Shown here one piece after another: positions 7,907-16,462 of a DNA stretch of 53,111 nt; the first letter of the stretch is position 1, and every line of letters begins with the position of its first letter. The stretch comes from Chloroflexota bacterium (lineage in GTDB: Bacteria; Chloroflexota; Anaerolineae; Aggregatilineales; Phototrophicaceae): contig WTGO01000050.1 in NCBI GenBank assembly GCA_011523515.1, positions 1-53,111 on the forward strand, written 5' to 3'. The notes under the pieces are model-generated. The model did no database searches and was not told the origin of the DNA. It was given only the letters and a program-made list of their open reading frames with translations. The position numbers and the translations under genes are program-made.

Positions 7907-8776
7907 CTATTGCGCCTGCCGCAGCCTCGCGGCGATATCTAGCACGATTAGTTTGAAGGCTTCCAGCTTCTCGGCGTCGCTGAGGTGGCGCAGGGGAAAG
8001 GTCGGGCGTCGGTCGCCGCTTGCTGCAGGGAAGCGCGAAGTCCGTGGCAAGAGCTTGTTCAGCTGACGCAGGATGTCGCGGCGGGCGGCGCGGCGCGAAA
8101 AGGGCGCATGCGAAGCCAGCAGATCCAGCGGAAGCTGTGCCGATGGCGTACGCCGGTACGCCCAGACGGAAAATACCGTGACCAGGCTGCCCCGGCTGTT
8201 GACGCGCGCGTGAAAGCCTGGGTTGACCGCGCCGCCGAAAGCCACTTCGTCCACGGTCTGGCGCGCCCAATAGAAGAGATCGCGCGCCGCCAAAGCGGCG
8301 ACACCGCCCGAGGGCAGCTGCTCGATATAGGGGAAGAAGTTGGCTTCGAGCGGCTGGCGCGAGACTGCGGCCGGCACAAAGGCGCTGGATTCCGCCGCCG
8401 GCTGAATCGCCGCCAACGCCTCCAGCAGCTTGGCCAGGCCGCTGCGCCGCTCGCGCAGGTCGCAGTACTGGATGTTGATCAGATGCAGTGGCATCAGGAC
8501 ATCGGCGATCAGCGCAGTGACGACCGGCTTCCGCAGTTGATAGGCGTAGAGGCATTCGCGCTCGACCCAGGTCGACTGCCGACTCGAGGCGGAGAGGATC
8601 AGCACCACGGCGTCGCAGCGCTCAATGCCGGCTTCAATCTCGCAGAGCCATTCGGCGCCGCCACGGATATTCTCGAAGTCCACCCAGACGCCGTAGCCGG
8701 CCTGTCGCAACGCCTCGACGATGAAGAGCGTCGCCTGGATGTCTTCGTTGCTATGGCTGATGAAGATATTCGTCAT
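7907..8776 (-). CDS. TIR-domain protein with unknown C-terminal domain
   Basis: 289 aa. Residues 1 to about 115 form a bacterial TIR domain: IFISHSNED at 4-12, YGVWVDFENIRGG at 28-40, CDAVVLILS, and STWVERECLYAY with E74 at the position of the NADase Glu. Such domains cleave NAD+ or signal in several anti-phage systems. The ~170-residue C-terminal part is not recognised. It has an FPYIEQLPSGGVAALAARDL-like segment and ends in a helical LEAFKLIVLDIAARL. The start at ATG 8776 has no clear Shine-Dalgarno site. It lies 24 bases downstream of the acyl-CoA dehydrogenase stop, so it is probably on the same transcript. No SIR2, STAND or cyclase partner is adjacent. Confidence 0.85.
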   Translation of the reverse strand: MTNIFISHSNEDIQATLFIVEALRQAGYGVWVDFENIRGGAEWLCEIEAGIERCDAVVLILSASSRQSTWVERECLYAYQLRKPVVTALIADVLMPLHLINIQYCDLRERRSGLAKLLEALAAIQPAAESSAFVPAAVSRQPLEANFFPYIEQLPSGGVAALAARDLFYWARQTVDEVAFGGAVNPGFHARVNSRGSLVTVFSVWAYRRTPSAQLPLDLLASHAPFSRRAARRDILRQLNKLLPRTSRFPAASGDRRPTFPLRHLSDAEKLEAFKLIVLDIAARLRQAQ

Positions 8777-8800
8777 GATGAATTGGCGCTGATGCGCAGC

Positions 8801-9994
8801 CTAGCGGCGCTCGGCGGCGCCGTAGCGTTTGATGATGTCGCGCGCCACCACCATACGGTGCGCCTCCGAGGCGCCGTCGTAGATGCGGAAGGCGCGCGAT
8901 TTCTCGTACCAGGTTGACAGGGGCAGATCGCGCGAGATGCCGCGCCCGCCGCAGATTTGCACGCAGCGATCAAGCACGCGGCTGACGGTCTCCGCCACTT
9001 GCACCTTGGCGATGGAGGTCTCGACTCGCGCTTGCTCGCCCTGCGCCAGCCGCCAGGCCGCCTCGTGAATCAGCAGCCGGCCCATTTTCAGCTCCATCTC
9101 GCAATCGGCCAGCATCCACTGCACTGATTGGTGGCCGGTCAGCGGGCCGCCGAAAGCTTCGCGTTCGCTGGCGTAGTCAGTCGCGATTTCCAGGGCGCGC
9201 TGCGCGATGCCGGTCCAGCGCATGCAATGCGTCAAGCGCGCCGGGCCCAGACGTGATTGCGCCAGCATGAAGCCCTGTCCCTCGCCGCCCAGGATGGCGC
9301 TCTGCGGCAGGCGGACATCTTCATAAAGAATTTCGACATGGCCGCCGAAGTCTTCGCCGCCCATCACCGGCACATCGCGCAGGATGTTGATGCCCGGCGT
9401 AGCGCGCGGGGCCAGGAATTGCGTTGTGCCCTGATAGGGATGAACGTCCGGATCCGTCACCGCCATGATGATGAAAAAGTCGGCCAACAGCCCGTTGGAG
9501 GTTAGCCACTTGTGCCCGTTGATGACCCAGTCGTCGCCGTCCCGTTCTGCGCGCGTTAGAATCATGCGCGGGTCGCTGCCGGCGCCCGGCGACGGCTCGG
9601 TCATGGAAAACGCTGAGAAGGTCTCGCCCTTGGCCAAGGGTACCAGGTAGCGCTGCGTTTGTTCTTCATCGGCGAATTTCTGCAGCAGGTGCATATTGCC
9701 TTCGTCGGGCGCGGCGCAGTGTATGGCCAGCGGCCCCAACAGGCTGCGTCCGGCGGCTTCAAATACGGTCACTATCTCCTGGATATTCAAGCCCATTCCA
9801 CCCCAGGCCTTGGGCATAGTCGGCGCCCAGAGCTTGGCGGCCCTCGCTTTGCGGCGCAGCTCCTGCACCATTTCGACGCTCAGCCTCTCGCCCGTCCGCA
9901 GCAATTCGCTTTCCAGCGGGATAACTTCCTGATCGAGAAATTGACGAACGCGATGCGCGATCGCCTCGACATGGCGGGGAATGGTAAAATCCAT
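8801..9994 (-). CDS. acyl-CoA dehydrogenase (ACAD10/11-like)
   Basis: 397 aa, a full-length flavin-dependent acyl-CoA dehydrogenase catalysing alpha,beta-dehydrogenation of an acyl-CoA. Recognisable parts are the N-terminal helical domain, the FAD-contacting FSMTEPSPGAGSD, WVINGHKWLTSNG, and the C-terminal CVQICGGRGISRDLPLSTWYEKSRAFRIYDGASEAHR. The segment APDEGNMHLL is typical of the ACAD10/ACAD11-like branch, which handles long-chain or hydroxylated acyl groups. Chain-length preference cannot be read here. The ATG at 9994 has AGGA about 8 bases upstream. It is divergent from the nucleoside hydrolase and probably co-transcribed with the TIR gene. Confidence 0.95.
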   Translation of the reverse strand: MDFTIPRHVEAIAHRVRQFLDQEVIPLESELLRTGERLSVEMVQELRRKARAAKLWAPTMPKAWGGMGLNIQEIVTVFEAAGRSLLGPLAIHCAAPDEGNMHLLQKFADEEQTQRYLVPLAKGETFSAFSMTEPSPGAGSDPRMILTRAERDGDDWVINGHKWLTSNGLLADFFIIMAVTDPDVHPYQGTTQFLAPRATPGINILRDVPVMGGEDFGGHVEILYEDVRLPQSAILGGEGQGFMLAQSRLGPARLTHCMRWTGIAQRALEIATDYASEREAFGGPLTGHQSVQWMLADCEMELKMGRLLIHEAAWRLAQGEQARVETSIAKVQVAETVSRVLDRCVQICGGRGISRDLPLSTWYEKSRAFRIYDGASEAHRMVVARDIIKRYGAAERR

Positions 9995-10132
9995 GGGCGA
10001 ATTCCTCGTGGCGCGTGGAATAACTCAGTCAGCGAGTATACCATAGGGCTGGGCGGCAAAGGCGTATATCCGGTCGCGCATTTCCGGGGGCGTCTTCGTG
10101 CCAACAGCGATGAAAGCGAGCAGGAGAGGTTG

Positions 10133-11056
10133 ATGCGCAAATTCATTATCGACACGGACACGGCCTCCGATGACGCGGTGGCGCTGGTCATGGCGCTGCG
10201 GCAGCCCGATATAGATGTCAAGGCGATTACGGTGGTGGCGGGCAACGTGCCTTTGGCGCAAGGCCTGCAGAATGCCCTCTATACCGTTGAGCTTTGCGGC
10301 GCCTCGGTACCGGTCTATGCCGGCTGCGCCAAACCGCTGCTGCGTAATTTGGAGACCGCGCAGGAGGTCCACGGCCATGACGGCATGGGCGATATCGGCT
10401 TGCCGCTGCAGGGACGGGCGCCAGCGCCGGGGCATGCGGCCGACGCGCTGCGTCAGGTGATTAATGCGAACGCAGGCGATATCACGCTGGTGACCCTGGG
10501 CCCGCTGACCAATGTGGCGCTGGCGCTGCTGCGCGAGCCGGAACTGGCCGGCAGGGTCTCGCGCTGTTTCATCATGGGCGGCATCGGCGCCGGCCACGGC
10601 AACGTCACGCCCACGGCTGAATTCAATATCTGGGTCGACCCCGAGGCGGCGAAAATCGTCTTTGAATCGGGCTTGGACATCACCATGGTCGGCTGGGACA
10701 TCTCCTGGCAGTATGCCACATTCGACGCTACGCAAGCTGATGAAATCCGGCGCCTCGGCACGCCGCTGGCGGAATTCGTCATCGACATTCAAAAGACGCT
10801 GACGGACTTTTCCATGCGCGAGAATGCGCTGGCCGGCTTTGATCTGCCCGACCCGATCACCATGGCGGCGGCGATCGACCCGTCCATCTGCAAATATGAA
10901 CGTTACCGCGTCGATGTGACGACCGGCGCCGGCCTGGCGCGCGGCATCACGGTGGTGGACCGCCTGGGCGTGACCGGGCGCGAGCCCAACGTCAATGTCG
11001 CCGTTAGCGCCGACCACGCCGCTTTTGTCGAGATGCTGAAGCGCGCGGTGTCTTGA
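10133..11056 (+). CDS. inosine/uridine-preferring nucleoside hydrolase
   Basis: 307 aa. The Ca-binding signature of the family, DTDTASDD, is at residues 7-14. TLGPLTNVALAL, FIMGG, TPTAEFNIWVDPEAAKIV and a late DRLG segment follow as expected. It hydrolyses the N-glycosidic bond of ribonucleosides for salvage; base preference is not resolved. ATG 10133 is preceded by AGGAGAGG and matches the normal family N-terminus. A much longer upstream reading in the same frame would overlap the divergent acyl-CoA dehydrogenase gene and was rejected. Its 3' end is 12 bases from the convergent LysM gene. Confidence 0.93.
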   Translation: MRKFIIDTDTASDDAVALVMALRQPDIDVKAITVVAGNVPLAQGLQNALYTVELCGASVPVYAGCAKPLLRNLETAQEVHGHDGMGDIGLPLQGRAPAPGHAADALRQVINANAGDITLVTLGPLTNVALALLREPELAGRVSRCFIMGGIGAGHGNVTPTAEFNIWVDPEAAKIVFESGLDITMVGWDISWQYATFDATQADEIRRLGTPLAEFVIDIQKTLTDFSMRENALAGFDLPDPITMAAAIDPSICKYERYRVDVTTGAGLARGITVVDRLGVTGREPNVNVAVSADHAAFVEMLKRAVS

Positions 11057-11068
11057 GCGGAATCCTGC

Positions 11069-12319
11069 TTACTGGCCGCGCCAGGCGAAACCGGTGCCGG
11101 GCTTGGGCACGATCAGCTCCATGCCGACCAGCAGGCGCAGATCATCTCCGCCGCCGTTGGCCGCGATGATGCCGTCGACGCTGGTGTTGTACTGCGCGGT
11201 CAAGCCGTAGAGCGTTTCGCCGGGCTGCACGACATGGATGATGTCTGCGGGGTACATGAATGATTCGAATTCGCCCCAGCCATTGGCCTGCGCCAGAAGA
11301 TTGAGCGCGGCCTGAGCGCGTTCGCCGCGGGCGAATTCCGCGTCCGAGGCGCGCAGCGCGCCGCTCCATTCAAGCACCTGGTTATCGCGCTCGTCAGTCG
11401 GGCCCAAGATGCCCAGGATCGTCTCGCTCTGCCGCGCGGTCTGGCCGAAAACGGTGGTGGCTTCGCCGCGATGCACGGTCATGCTGAGCGCGTTGCGGTG
11501 GACTTGCCGGAAGGTGACCATCGACCCCAGATGGATGTCCACGCCGTTGATAGTAAGATTGACCGGCAGGTCCGGCGGCGTCTGAATGGCGACGAAGGAC
11601 TCGGCTGCGCTGCATTCGGGATAGGCGGTGCCGGTGGATAGCGAGAAGGCTTTCATAGCGTAAGCGCCGCCCAAAGCCAGCCGCGGCAGGTTGTCCATGG
11701 CGTTTAGGCGGACGACCTTGTCGCTTTCGATCCAGGAGATTTCGCCCGCGTTCACAACGCGCAGCCAATCGCCGGTGTTGTCGAAGGCGTCGACCAGGAC
11801 CAATTCTTCGGCGGCCAGGCTGCCTACCGGCGCCGGAATCACGCCCGGATTCTTGTACCGGGCTGTGGCTTCGGTCGCGACTGTGCTTAGCGGCGCCGTC
11901 ACTTGCCTGACATCGGCGGGATCGACATCGTTGACCACGGCCGCGTCGCCGGCGAGCAGCACGATGATACCCGGGCCGGGCCTGGTCAGCGGCAAATGCG
12001 CGCCGATATTGATGACGGCGACGCCCCAATCGTTCGACTGGGCGTCATCTGCCCTGGTTGTCAATGTCTCGAGCCCGAAAAGGGGCGCTCGCGCGCCGGG
12101 CGCACTGAAGCCGGCGGCGTATTGTTCCATCGCAAAGCTGGCTTCGGCCTGCGCGTTAGCGTAGCACAGGCCATTGCGAGGCAATTCGGCGCAGTTATCT
12201 TGCAGCGATTCAAGAGCCAGTTCCACCGGCTCGATACAAGTCTGGCCCTGCGCAGACGTCCAGGCGGCGGCGAGCAGCAGGAGTGCAATGACGATTGAAA
12301 GCCGGCAACGGGCTGTCAA
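11069..12319 (-). CDS. secreted SH3b-like / LysM protein
   Basis: 416 aa. A Sec signal peptide (LSIVIALLLLAAAWTSAQG) precedes a Cys-containing N-terminal region. Next comes an SH3b-like segment (VDAFDNTGDWLRVVN...ISWIESDKVV), a beta-rich middle, and a C-terminal LysM domain (IIHVVQPGETLYGLTAQYN...GMELIVP) for binding cell-wall glycan. It is probably an exported envelope protein. No ATG is available between the end of glnS and the signal peptide, so the start is read as TTG at 12319, immediately before the charged N-terminus of the signal. It sits 74 bases downstream of glnS and may be co-transcribed with it. Confidence 0.82.
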   Translation of the reverse strand: MTARCRLSIVIALLLLAAAWTSAQGQTCIEPVELALESLQDNCAELPRNGLCYANAQAEASFAMEQYAAGFSAPGARAPLFGLETLTTRADDAQSNDWGVAVINIGAHLPLTRPGPGIIVLLAGDAAVVNDVDPADVRQVTAPLSTVATEATARYKNPGVIPAPVGSLAAEELVLVDAFDNTGDWLRVVNAGEISWIESDKVVRLNAMDNLPRLALGGAYAMKAFSLSTGTAYPECSAAESFVAIQTPPDLPVNLTINGVDIHLGSMVTFRQVHRNALSMTVHRGEATTVFGQTARQSETILGILGPTDERDNQVLEWSGALRASDAEFARGERAQAALNLLAQANGWGEFESFMYPADIIHVVQPGETLYGLTAQYNTSVDGIIAANGGGDDLRLLVGMELIVPKPGTGFAWRGQ

Positions 12320-12393
12320 GTCGATTCCGCTTTCTTCATTCCTTTTCTCATACGCATCCAACTTGCGCGCGCGCGACAACCGTTTCGAGCCGA

Positions 12394-14112
12394 TCAACGC
12401 TGGGGCGCTTTGCGCCGCCGCTTCCTTTTGGCAGGTTGGCCGCCTTTCCGCTGCGCCTTGCGCCATTGATCGCGCAAAGTGACCGTTCGGTTGAATACCA
12501 GCTTTTCGGCCGTCGCTTCTTCGTCGACGACGAAGTAGGCCAGGCGCTCAAACTGGAAGCGATCGCCCGGCTGAGCGGTCTCGACGTGCGGCTCGACGTA
12601 GATCGGGTCGACCACCCGCAGCGAATCCGGATTGACGAAGGCGGTGAAGTCTTTATCGCGGTCGTTTTCCGGGTATTCCTCGCTGAACAGCGTATCGTAC
12701 AGGCGCGCTTCGGCTTGGACGGCATGCGGCGCCGAGACCCAGTGCAATGTCGCTTTGACGCGCCGGCCATCAGGCGCCGCGCCGCCCCGCGTGGCCGGGT
12801 CGTAAGTGCAGCGCAGCTCGACGATGTTTCCGTCCGCGTCCTTGATCACATCGGTGCAGATAATGAAGTAGGCGTAGCGCAGGCGCACCTCCCGCCCCGG
12901 CGCCAGGCGGAAGAATTTGCGCGGCGGGTCTTCCATGAAGTCGTCGCGCTCGATGTAAAGCACCTTGGAGAACGGAACTTGGCGTGTGCCGGCGCTTTCA
13001 TCTTCGGGATTGTTGATGGCCTGCATAAGCTCGGCCTGGTCGTCGGGATAATTCGTAATGACGACCTTGAGCGGATTGATGACCGCCATGACGCGCGGCG
13101 CCGTCTTGTTGAGGTCCTGGCGGATATGGTATTCCAGCTTGTGCAGGGCGACCACGCCTTTGACCTTGCCCACGCCGACTTCCTCACAGAAGTCGCGGAT
13201 GGCCGCTGGCGTATAACCGCGGCGGCGCAGCCCGGCGATGGTCGGCAGGCGCGGATCGTCCCAGCCGCGCACATAGCCTTCCTCGACCAGTCGAATCAGC
13301 TTGCGCTTGCTCAGCACCGTATGGCTCAGGTTCAAGCGGGCAAATTCAATCTGCTGGGGATGGTAGATCTCAATATTATCCAGATACCAGTCGTAGAGTG
13401 GGCGATGATCTTCGTATTCCAGCGTGCAGATTGAATGTGTGATCTCCTCGATGGAGTCCGACTGGCCGTGGGCGAAATCGTACATGGGGTAGATCTTCCA
13501 TTTGCCGCCCGTGCGCGGATGCGGCGTATCCAGGATGCGGTACATCACCGGATCGCGCATATTGATATTGCCGCTGGACATATCGATTTTCGCGCGCAGC
13601 ACCGCTTCGCCTTCCTGGAAGCCGCCGGCGCGCATTTTCTCGAAGAGGGCCAGGTTCTCCTCGACGGGGCGGTTGCGATAGGGGCTCTCGCGCCCGGGCT
13701 CGTTCAGGGTACCGCGGTACTCGCGGATTTGTTCCGGCGATAGCTCGTCGACATAGGCCCGGCCGATGCGGATCAACTCGACCGCCATGTCGTAGAGCTG
13801 GTCAAAATAGTCGGAAGCGAAATACACGCGATCCTGCCACTGGTAACCCAGCCAGCGCACATCTTCGGTGATGGCGTCGATGTATTCTTGCTCTTCCTTG
13901 GCGGGATTGGTGTCGTCAAAGCGCAGATTGCACAGGCCGCCGTAGCGCTCGGCAATGCCGAAATTCAGGCAGATCGACTTGGCGTGGCCGATGTGCAGAT
14001 AGCCGTTGGGCTCGGGCGGGAAGCGCGTATGCACGCGACCGGCAAAGCGAGCGCTCTCGTTGTGCACATCAATGATGTCGGTAATGAAGTTGCTGCTGTT
14101 TTCGCCGGGCAT
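12394..14112 (-). CDS. glnS: glutaminyl-tRNA synthetase
   Basis: 572 aa class I synthetase that charges tRNA-Gln directly. The HIGH motif is in [15 protein letters not shown] (HIGH at 40-43), the KMSKS equivalent is VLSKRKL, and the GlnRS-type anticodon-binding beta barrels follow ([12 protein letters not shown]..., [16 protein letters not shown]). The last ~20 residues are strongly basic ([11 protein letters not shown]), an extension beyond the usual bacterial end that may bind RNA. ATG 14112 was preferred over the upstream TTG at 14139 because the N-terminus then matches the family and GGGA lies about 8 bases upstream. A good promoter sits at 14146-14174. Confidence 0.97.
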   Translation of the reverse strand: MPGENSSNFITDIIDVHNESARFAGRVHTRFPPEPNGYLHIGHAKSICLNFGIAERYGGLCNLRFDDTNPAKEEQEYIDAITEDVRWLGYQWQDRVYFASDYFDQLYDMAVELIRIGRAYVDELSPEQIREYRGTLNEPGRESPYRNRPVEENLALFEKMRAGGFQEGEAVLRAKIDMSSGNINMRDPVMYRILDTPHPRTGGKWKIYPMYDFAHGQSDSIEEITHSICTLEYEDHRPLYDWYLDNIEIYHPQQIEFARLNLSHTVLSKRKLIRLVEEGYVRGWDDPRLPTIAGLRRRGYTPAAIRDFCEEVGVGKVKGVVALHKLEYHIRQDLNKTAPRVMAVINPLKVVITNYPDDQAELMQAINNPEDESAGTRQVPFSKVLYIERDDFMEDPPRKFFRLAPGREVRLRYAYFIICTDVIKDADGNIVELRCTYDPATRGGAAPDGRRVKATLHWVSAPHAVQAEARLYDTLFSEEYPENDRDKDFTAFVNPDSLRVVDPIYVEPHVETAQPGDRFQFERLAYFVVDEEATAEKLVFNRTVTLRDQWRKAQRKGGQPAKRKRRRKAPQR

Positions 14113-14145
14113 TGTTTGGTTCCCGATACTGGCTGCCAAGCGCGT

Positions 14146-14174
14146 ATCATAAACAAGGTCGCGTCGTCCTTCAA
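14146..14174 (-). promoter_or_regulatory. sigma70-type promoter of glnS
   Basis: Read on the minus strand, TTGAAG (14169-14174) and TATGAT (14146-14151) are separated by 17 bases. The predicted start lies about 27 bases before the glnS ATG at 14112. The -35 hexamer is identical to that of the nuclease–dnaB promoter. Confidence 0.65.
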
Positions 14175-14232
14175 TAGGCTATCGTCCGCGCCGAGCGAGG
14201 CAGCGCCCGCTCAAAAGCGTTGCGCCGTCGGT

Positions 14233-14247
14233 TACAATGGCGGGATG
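14233..14247 (+). promoter_or_regulatory. possible -10 box giving a leaderless transcript
   Basis: TACAAT at 14233-14238 ends 6 bases before the ATG at 14245, the same spacing as TACACT before the lipoprotein gene at 6273. No purine-rich ribosome site other than CGGG lies between. A matching -35 box is not obvious. Confidence 0.4.
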
Positions 14248-16446
14248 TTCAAATTGAGTAGTCTGCGCGCCCTTATCTTGCTTATGCTGTGCCTGAGCGC
14301 TCCTGCGGCAGGTGCTCACGGCTATATCGTGCGCGCCATACCCGCCGACCGCAGCGCCCTGGAACGTCCGCCGACGCGTCTGCAGTACTGGTTCAGCGAA
14401 GATCTGGAGCCGCGCTTCAGCGAGATCCATCTGCGCGACCAAGCGGGCGGCGTCATCGCCAGCGGCGGCGTCGACGAGGCGAATCACGCCTTGCTGACGC
14501 TGCGCGTTCCGGCGGTCTTGCCCGACGGCGCCTACGTGGTTGAATTGCGCCCGGCCTTCGCCAGCGACGGCCACGTCATCGCCGAGAGCCGTGTCTTCTT
14601 CGTCGGTGAGGAAGTCGGCGGCGTCAGCGGAAGCCAAGCTGCTGACAGCGCCATCCCGCTGGAAGCATGGTGGCGCGCGCTGCTAAGTCTGGCGAATTTC
14701 CTCTTTTTCGGCGCGTCAATGCTTTACGCGGCGGTGCTGATTCCGGCTTGGGGCAGCAATCAAGGCCGCTTGCCTCCGCGCGTGATGCGTCGCTTGAAAG
14801 GCTGCTTGATCGCCGCTGTCATTCTGGCCTTTACAGCCAATTTGATCGGCTTGTTGCAGCAATCGATGGCCTTCTTTAATACGGATGCCGCGCAAGTCTT
14901 GCATCAGAATCTCTGGCGAGTCGCGCTCATCGGCTCGCGCTTCGGCGATATCTGGACCTTTCGCATTGTGCTGCTAATCTTTTGCGCTGTGCTGCTATTC
15001 GTAGCTGAGTATTATCGCGCGCTGATGCCGCAATTGGCGGCCGGCATCTGGCGCGGTCTGCCCTGGCTGGGCGCCATTTTCATCGGCTTGTCCATGGTGA
15101 CCGGCCACGCGGCCGGGTCGCCGCTGCTGCCTTGGGTGGCCATCGCCGTCGATTGGCTGCACGCCCTGGCGGTCGCCTTCTGGCTGGGCGGCGCGCTGGC
15201 GCTGGCGCTGCTGCTGCCGACCGCGCTGGCGCCCTACGACGCAGAGGGGAGAGCGCGGGCGCTGCGGGCGGTCTTGCTGCGCTTCTCGCGCATCATGCTG
15301 CCCCTGGTGGCGCTGGTGATACTGAGCGGCGTGTATAACGCGCTCAATTATTTCGTGAGCCCGGCCGATGTCAACAGTAATTACGGGCGGACGCTGGGCA
15401 TCAAGCTGCTGCTGGCGGCGCCGGTCCTCATACTTGGCGGCTGGCAGCATATCGCGTTGCGTCCGCAATTGGCGGCGCGTTTTCGCCTGCGCGCTGGACT
15501 GGCGGACGGGAGTCTGCTGCGGCTGGAGGTCGCGCTGCTGCTGCTTACTCTGCTGGCGGTAGCCTGGTTGAGCGCCACGCCGATTCCGCAGCCCGCATTG
15601 CCGCGGGCCGATGTCGCGGCCCCGCAAACCACCATTTCATTAGGTGAGCTCAGCCTGAGCACGTCCATCATCCCGGGCGGGCCCGGCGTCAACACCTACG
15701 ACACCGTCGTAACGCGCGCCGGCTCGTCCGCGAGCGATGTTAAAGTCTATATGCAGTTGGTCGACCCGCAGCGCGATATTCGCAGCGTCTGGCAAGCCGC
15801 GGAGCACGTAGAGGACGGCTTGTACGTGAGCGCTGGCGACGAGATCGACCGAGCCGGCCTCTGGTGGTCGCTGCTGGATGTGGTCGAGCCGGACGGGACA
15901 ATCAGTCGCGCCGCCTTGGCCTGGGAGATCAGCGCTGCCGCCGCCGTTCAGCAATCGCGGCAGCCGCAAGTGATTCATGTTGTCGTCTTGCTCAGCATCG
16001 CCGGCGTGTTGGTCGCCTGGTCAGCCGGGCGGGTCCAGCGCGCCTTGGCAGCGCTGCAGCTTACGCCGGCCAGCCTGCTCATCGCTAGCGCGGCGGTGGT
16101 CGTGTCAGTCGGCGTCATGGTCGGCGGCGCGCTGATGCTGGGCGAGAGGCGGCGCGAATATGCGCTGACGCTGAATCCGCCGCCCACAGCCGTCAACAGC
16201 GTATTGCCCGTTGCCGCTTCACTGGACCGCGGCGAGGCGCTCTACCGGGAGCACTGCCTGGTCTGGCAGGGGGAGTCGGCTGATTTCCGCGCGTTGCGCA
16301 ATCGGCTGGCTTCAGCGCGGGACGACTTTCTCTACGACGCGGTTGTGTCCGGCTGGCGCGGCTTGCCCGCCTGTGGGGCTGAACTGGGCGACGAGGCGCG
16401 CTGGGATGTGGTCAACTACTTCCGGACGTTTGAGCGGCGGGGGTGA
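14245..16446 (+). CDS. CopC–CopD copper protein with degenerate cytochrome c domain
   Basis: 733 aa fusion. The signal peptide ends AGA|HGY, which would place His25 at the mature N-terminus as the copper ligand of a CopC domain (to ~118; YWFSEDLEPRFSEIHL typical). CopD-type transmembrane helices follow (about 8 between residues 135 and 445). Then come an exported beta-rich section (ISLGELSLSTSIIPGGPGVNTY), another membrane pair (~575-640), and a C-terminal cytochrome-c-like domain (657-733). The expected CxxCH reads CLVWQ (C671, W674, Q675) and the axial-Met region reads RGLPACG, so haem attachment seems lost. The likely role is periplasmic copper binding and uptake. It is convergent with the GHKL ATPase gene. 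Confidence 0.92.
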   Translation: MFKLSSLRALILLMLCLSAPAAGAHGYIVRAIPADRSALERPPTRLQYWFSEDLEPRFSEIHLRDQAGGVIASGGVDEANHALLTLRVPAVLPDGAYVVELRPAFASDGHVIAESRVFFVGEEVGGVSGSQAADSAIPLEAWWRALLSLANFLFFGASMLYAAVLIPAWGSNQGRLPPRVMRRLKGCLIAAVILAFTANLIGLLQQSMAFFNTDAAQVLHQNLWRVALIGSRFGDIWTFRIVLLIFCAVLLFVAEYYRALMPQLAAGIWRGLPWLGAIFIGLSMVTGHAAGSPLLPWVAIAVDWLHALAVAFWLGGALALALLLPTALAPYDAEGRARALRAVLLRFSRIMLPLVALVILSGVYNALNYFVSPADVNSNYGRTLGIKLLLAAPVLILGGWQHIALRPQLAARFRLRAGLADGSLLRLEVALLLLTLLAVAWLSATPIPQPALPRADVAAPQTTISLGELSLSTSIIPGGPGVNTYDTVVTRAGSSASDVKVYMQLVDPQRDIRSVWQAAEHVEDGLYVSAGDEIDRAGLWWSLLDVVEPDGTISRAALAWEISAAAAVQQSRQPQVIHVVVLLSIAGVLVAWSAGRVQRALAALQLTPASLLIASAAVVVSVGVMVGGALMLGERRREYALTLNPPPTAVNSVLPVAASLDRGEALYREHCLVWQGESADFRALRNRLASARDDFLYDAVVSGWRGLPACGAELGDEARWDVVNYFRTFERRG

Positions 16447-16462
16447 ACTAGGTTGCGGCATT

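Noticed and set aside
9659..10132. Upstream extension of the nucleoside hydrolase reading frame
   Set aside because: It overlaps the divergent acyl-CoA dehydrogenase. The hydrolase has a strong ribosome site and its normal N-terminus at 10133.
12295..13434. Long plus-strand frame opposite glnS
   Set aside because: It lies across glutaminyl-tRNA synthetase motifs on the other strand and has no domain of its own.
13888..14244. Upstream extension of the CopC–CopD reading frame into glnS
   Set aside because: The signal peptide begins at 14245, and the extension is antisense to the glnS N-terminus.
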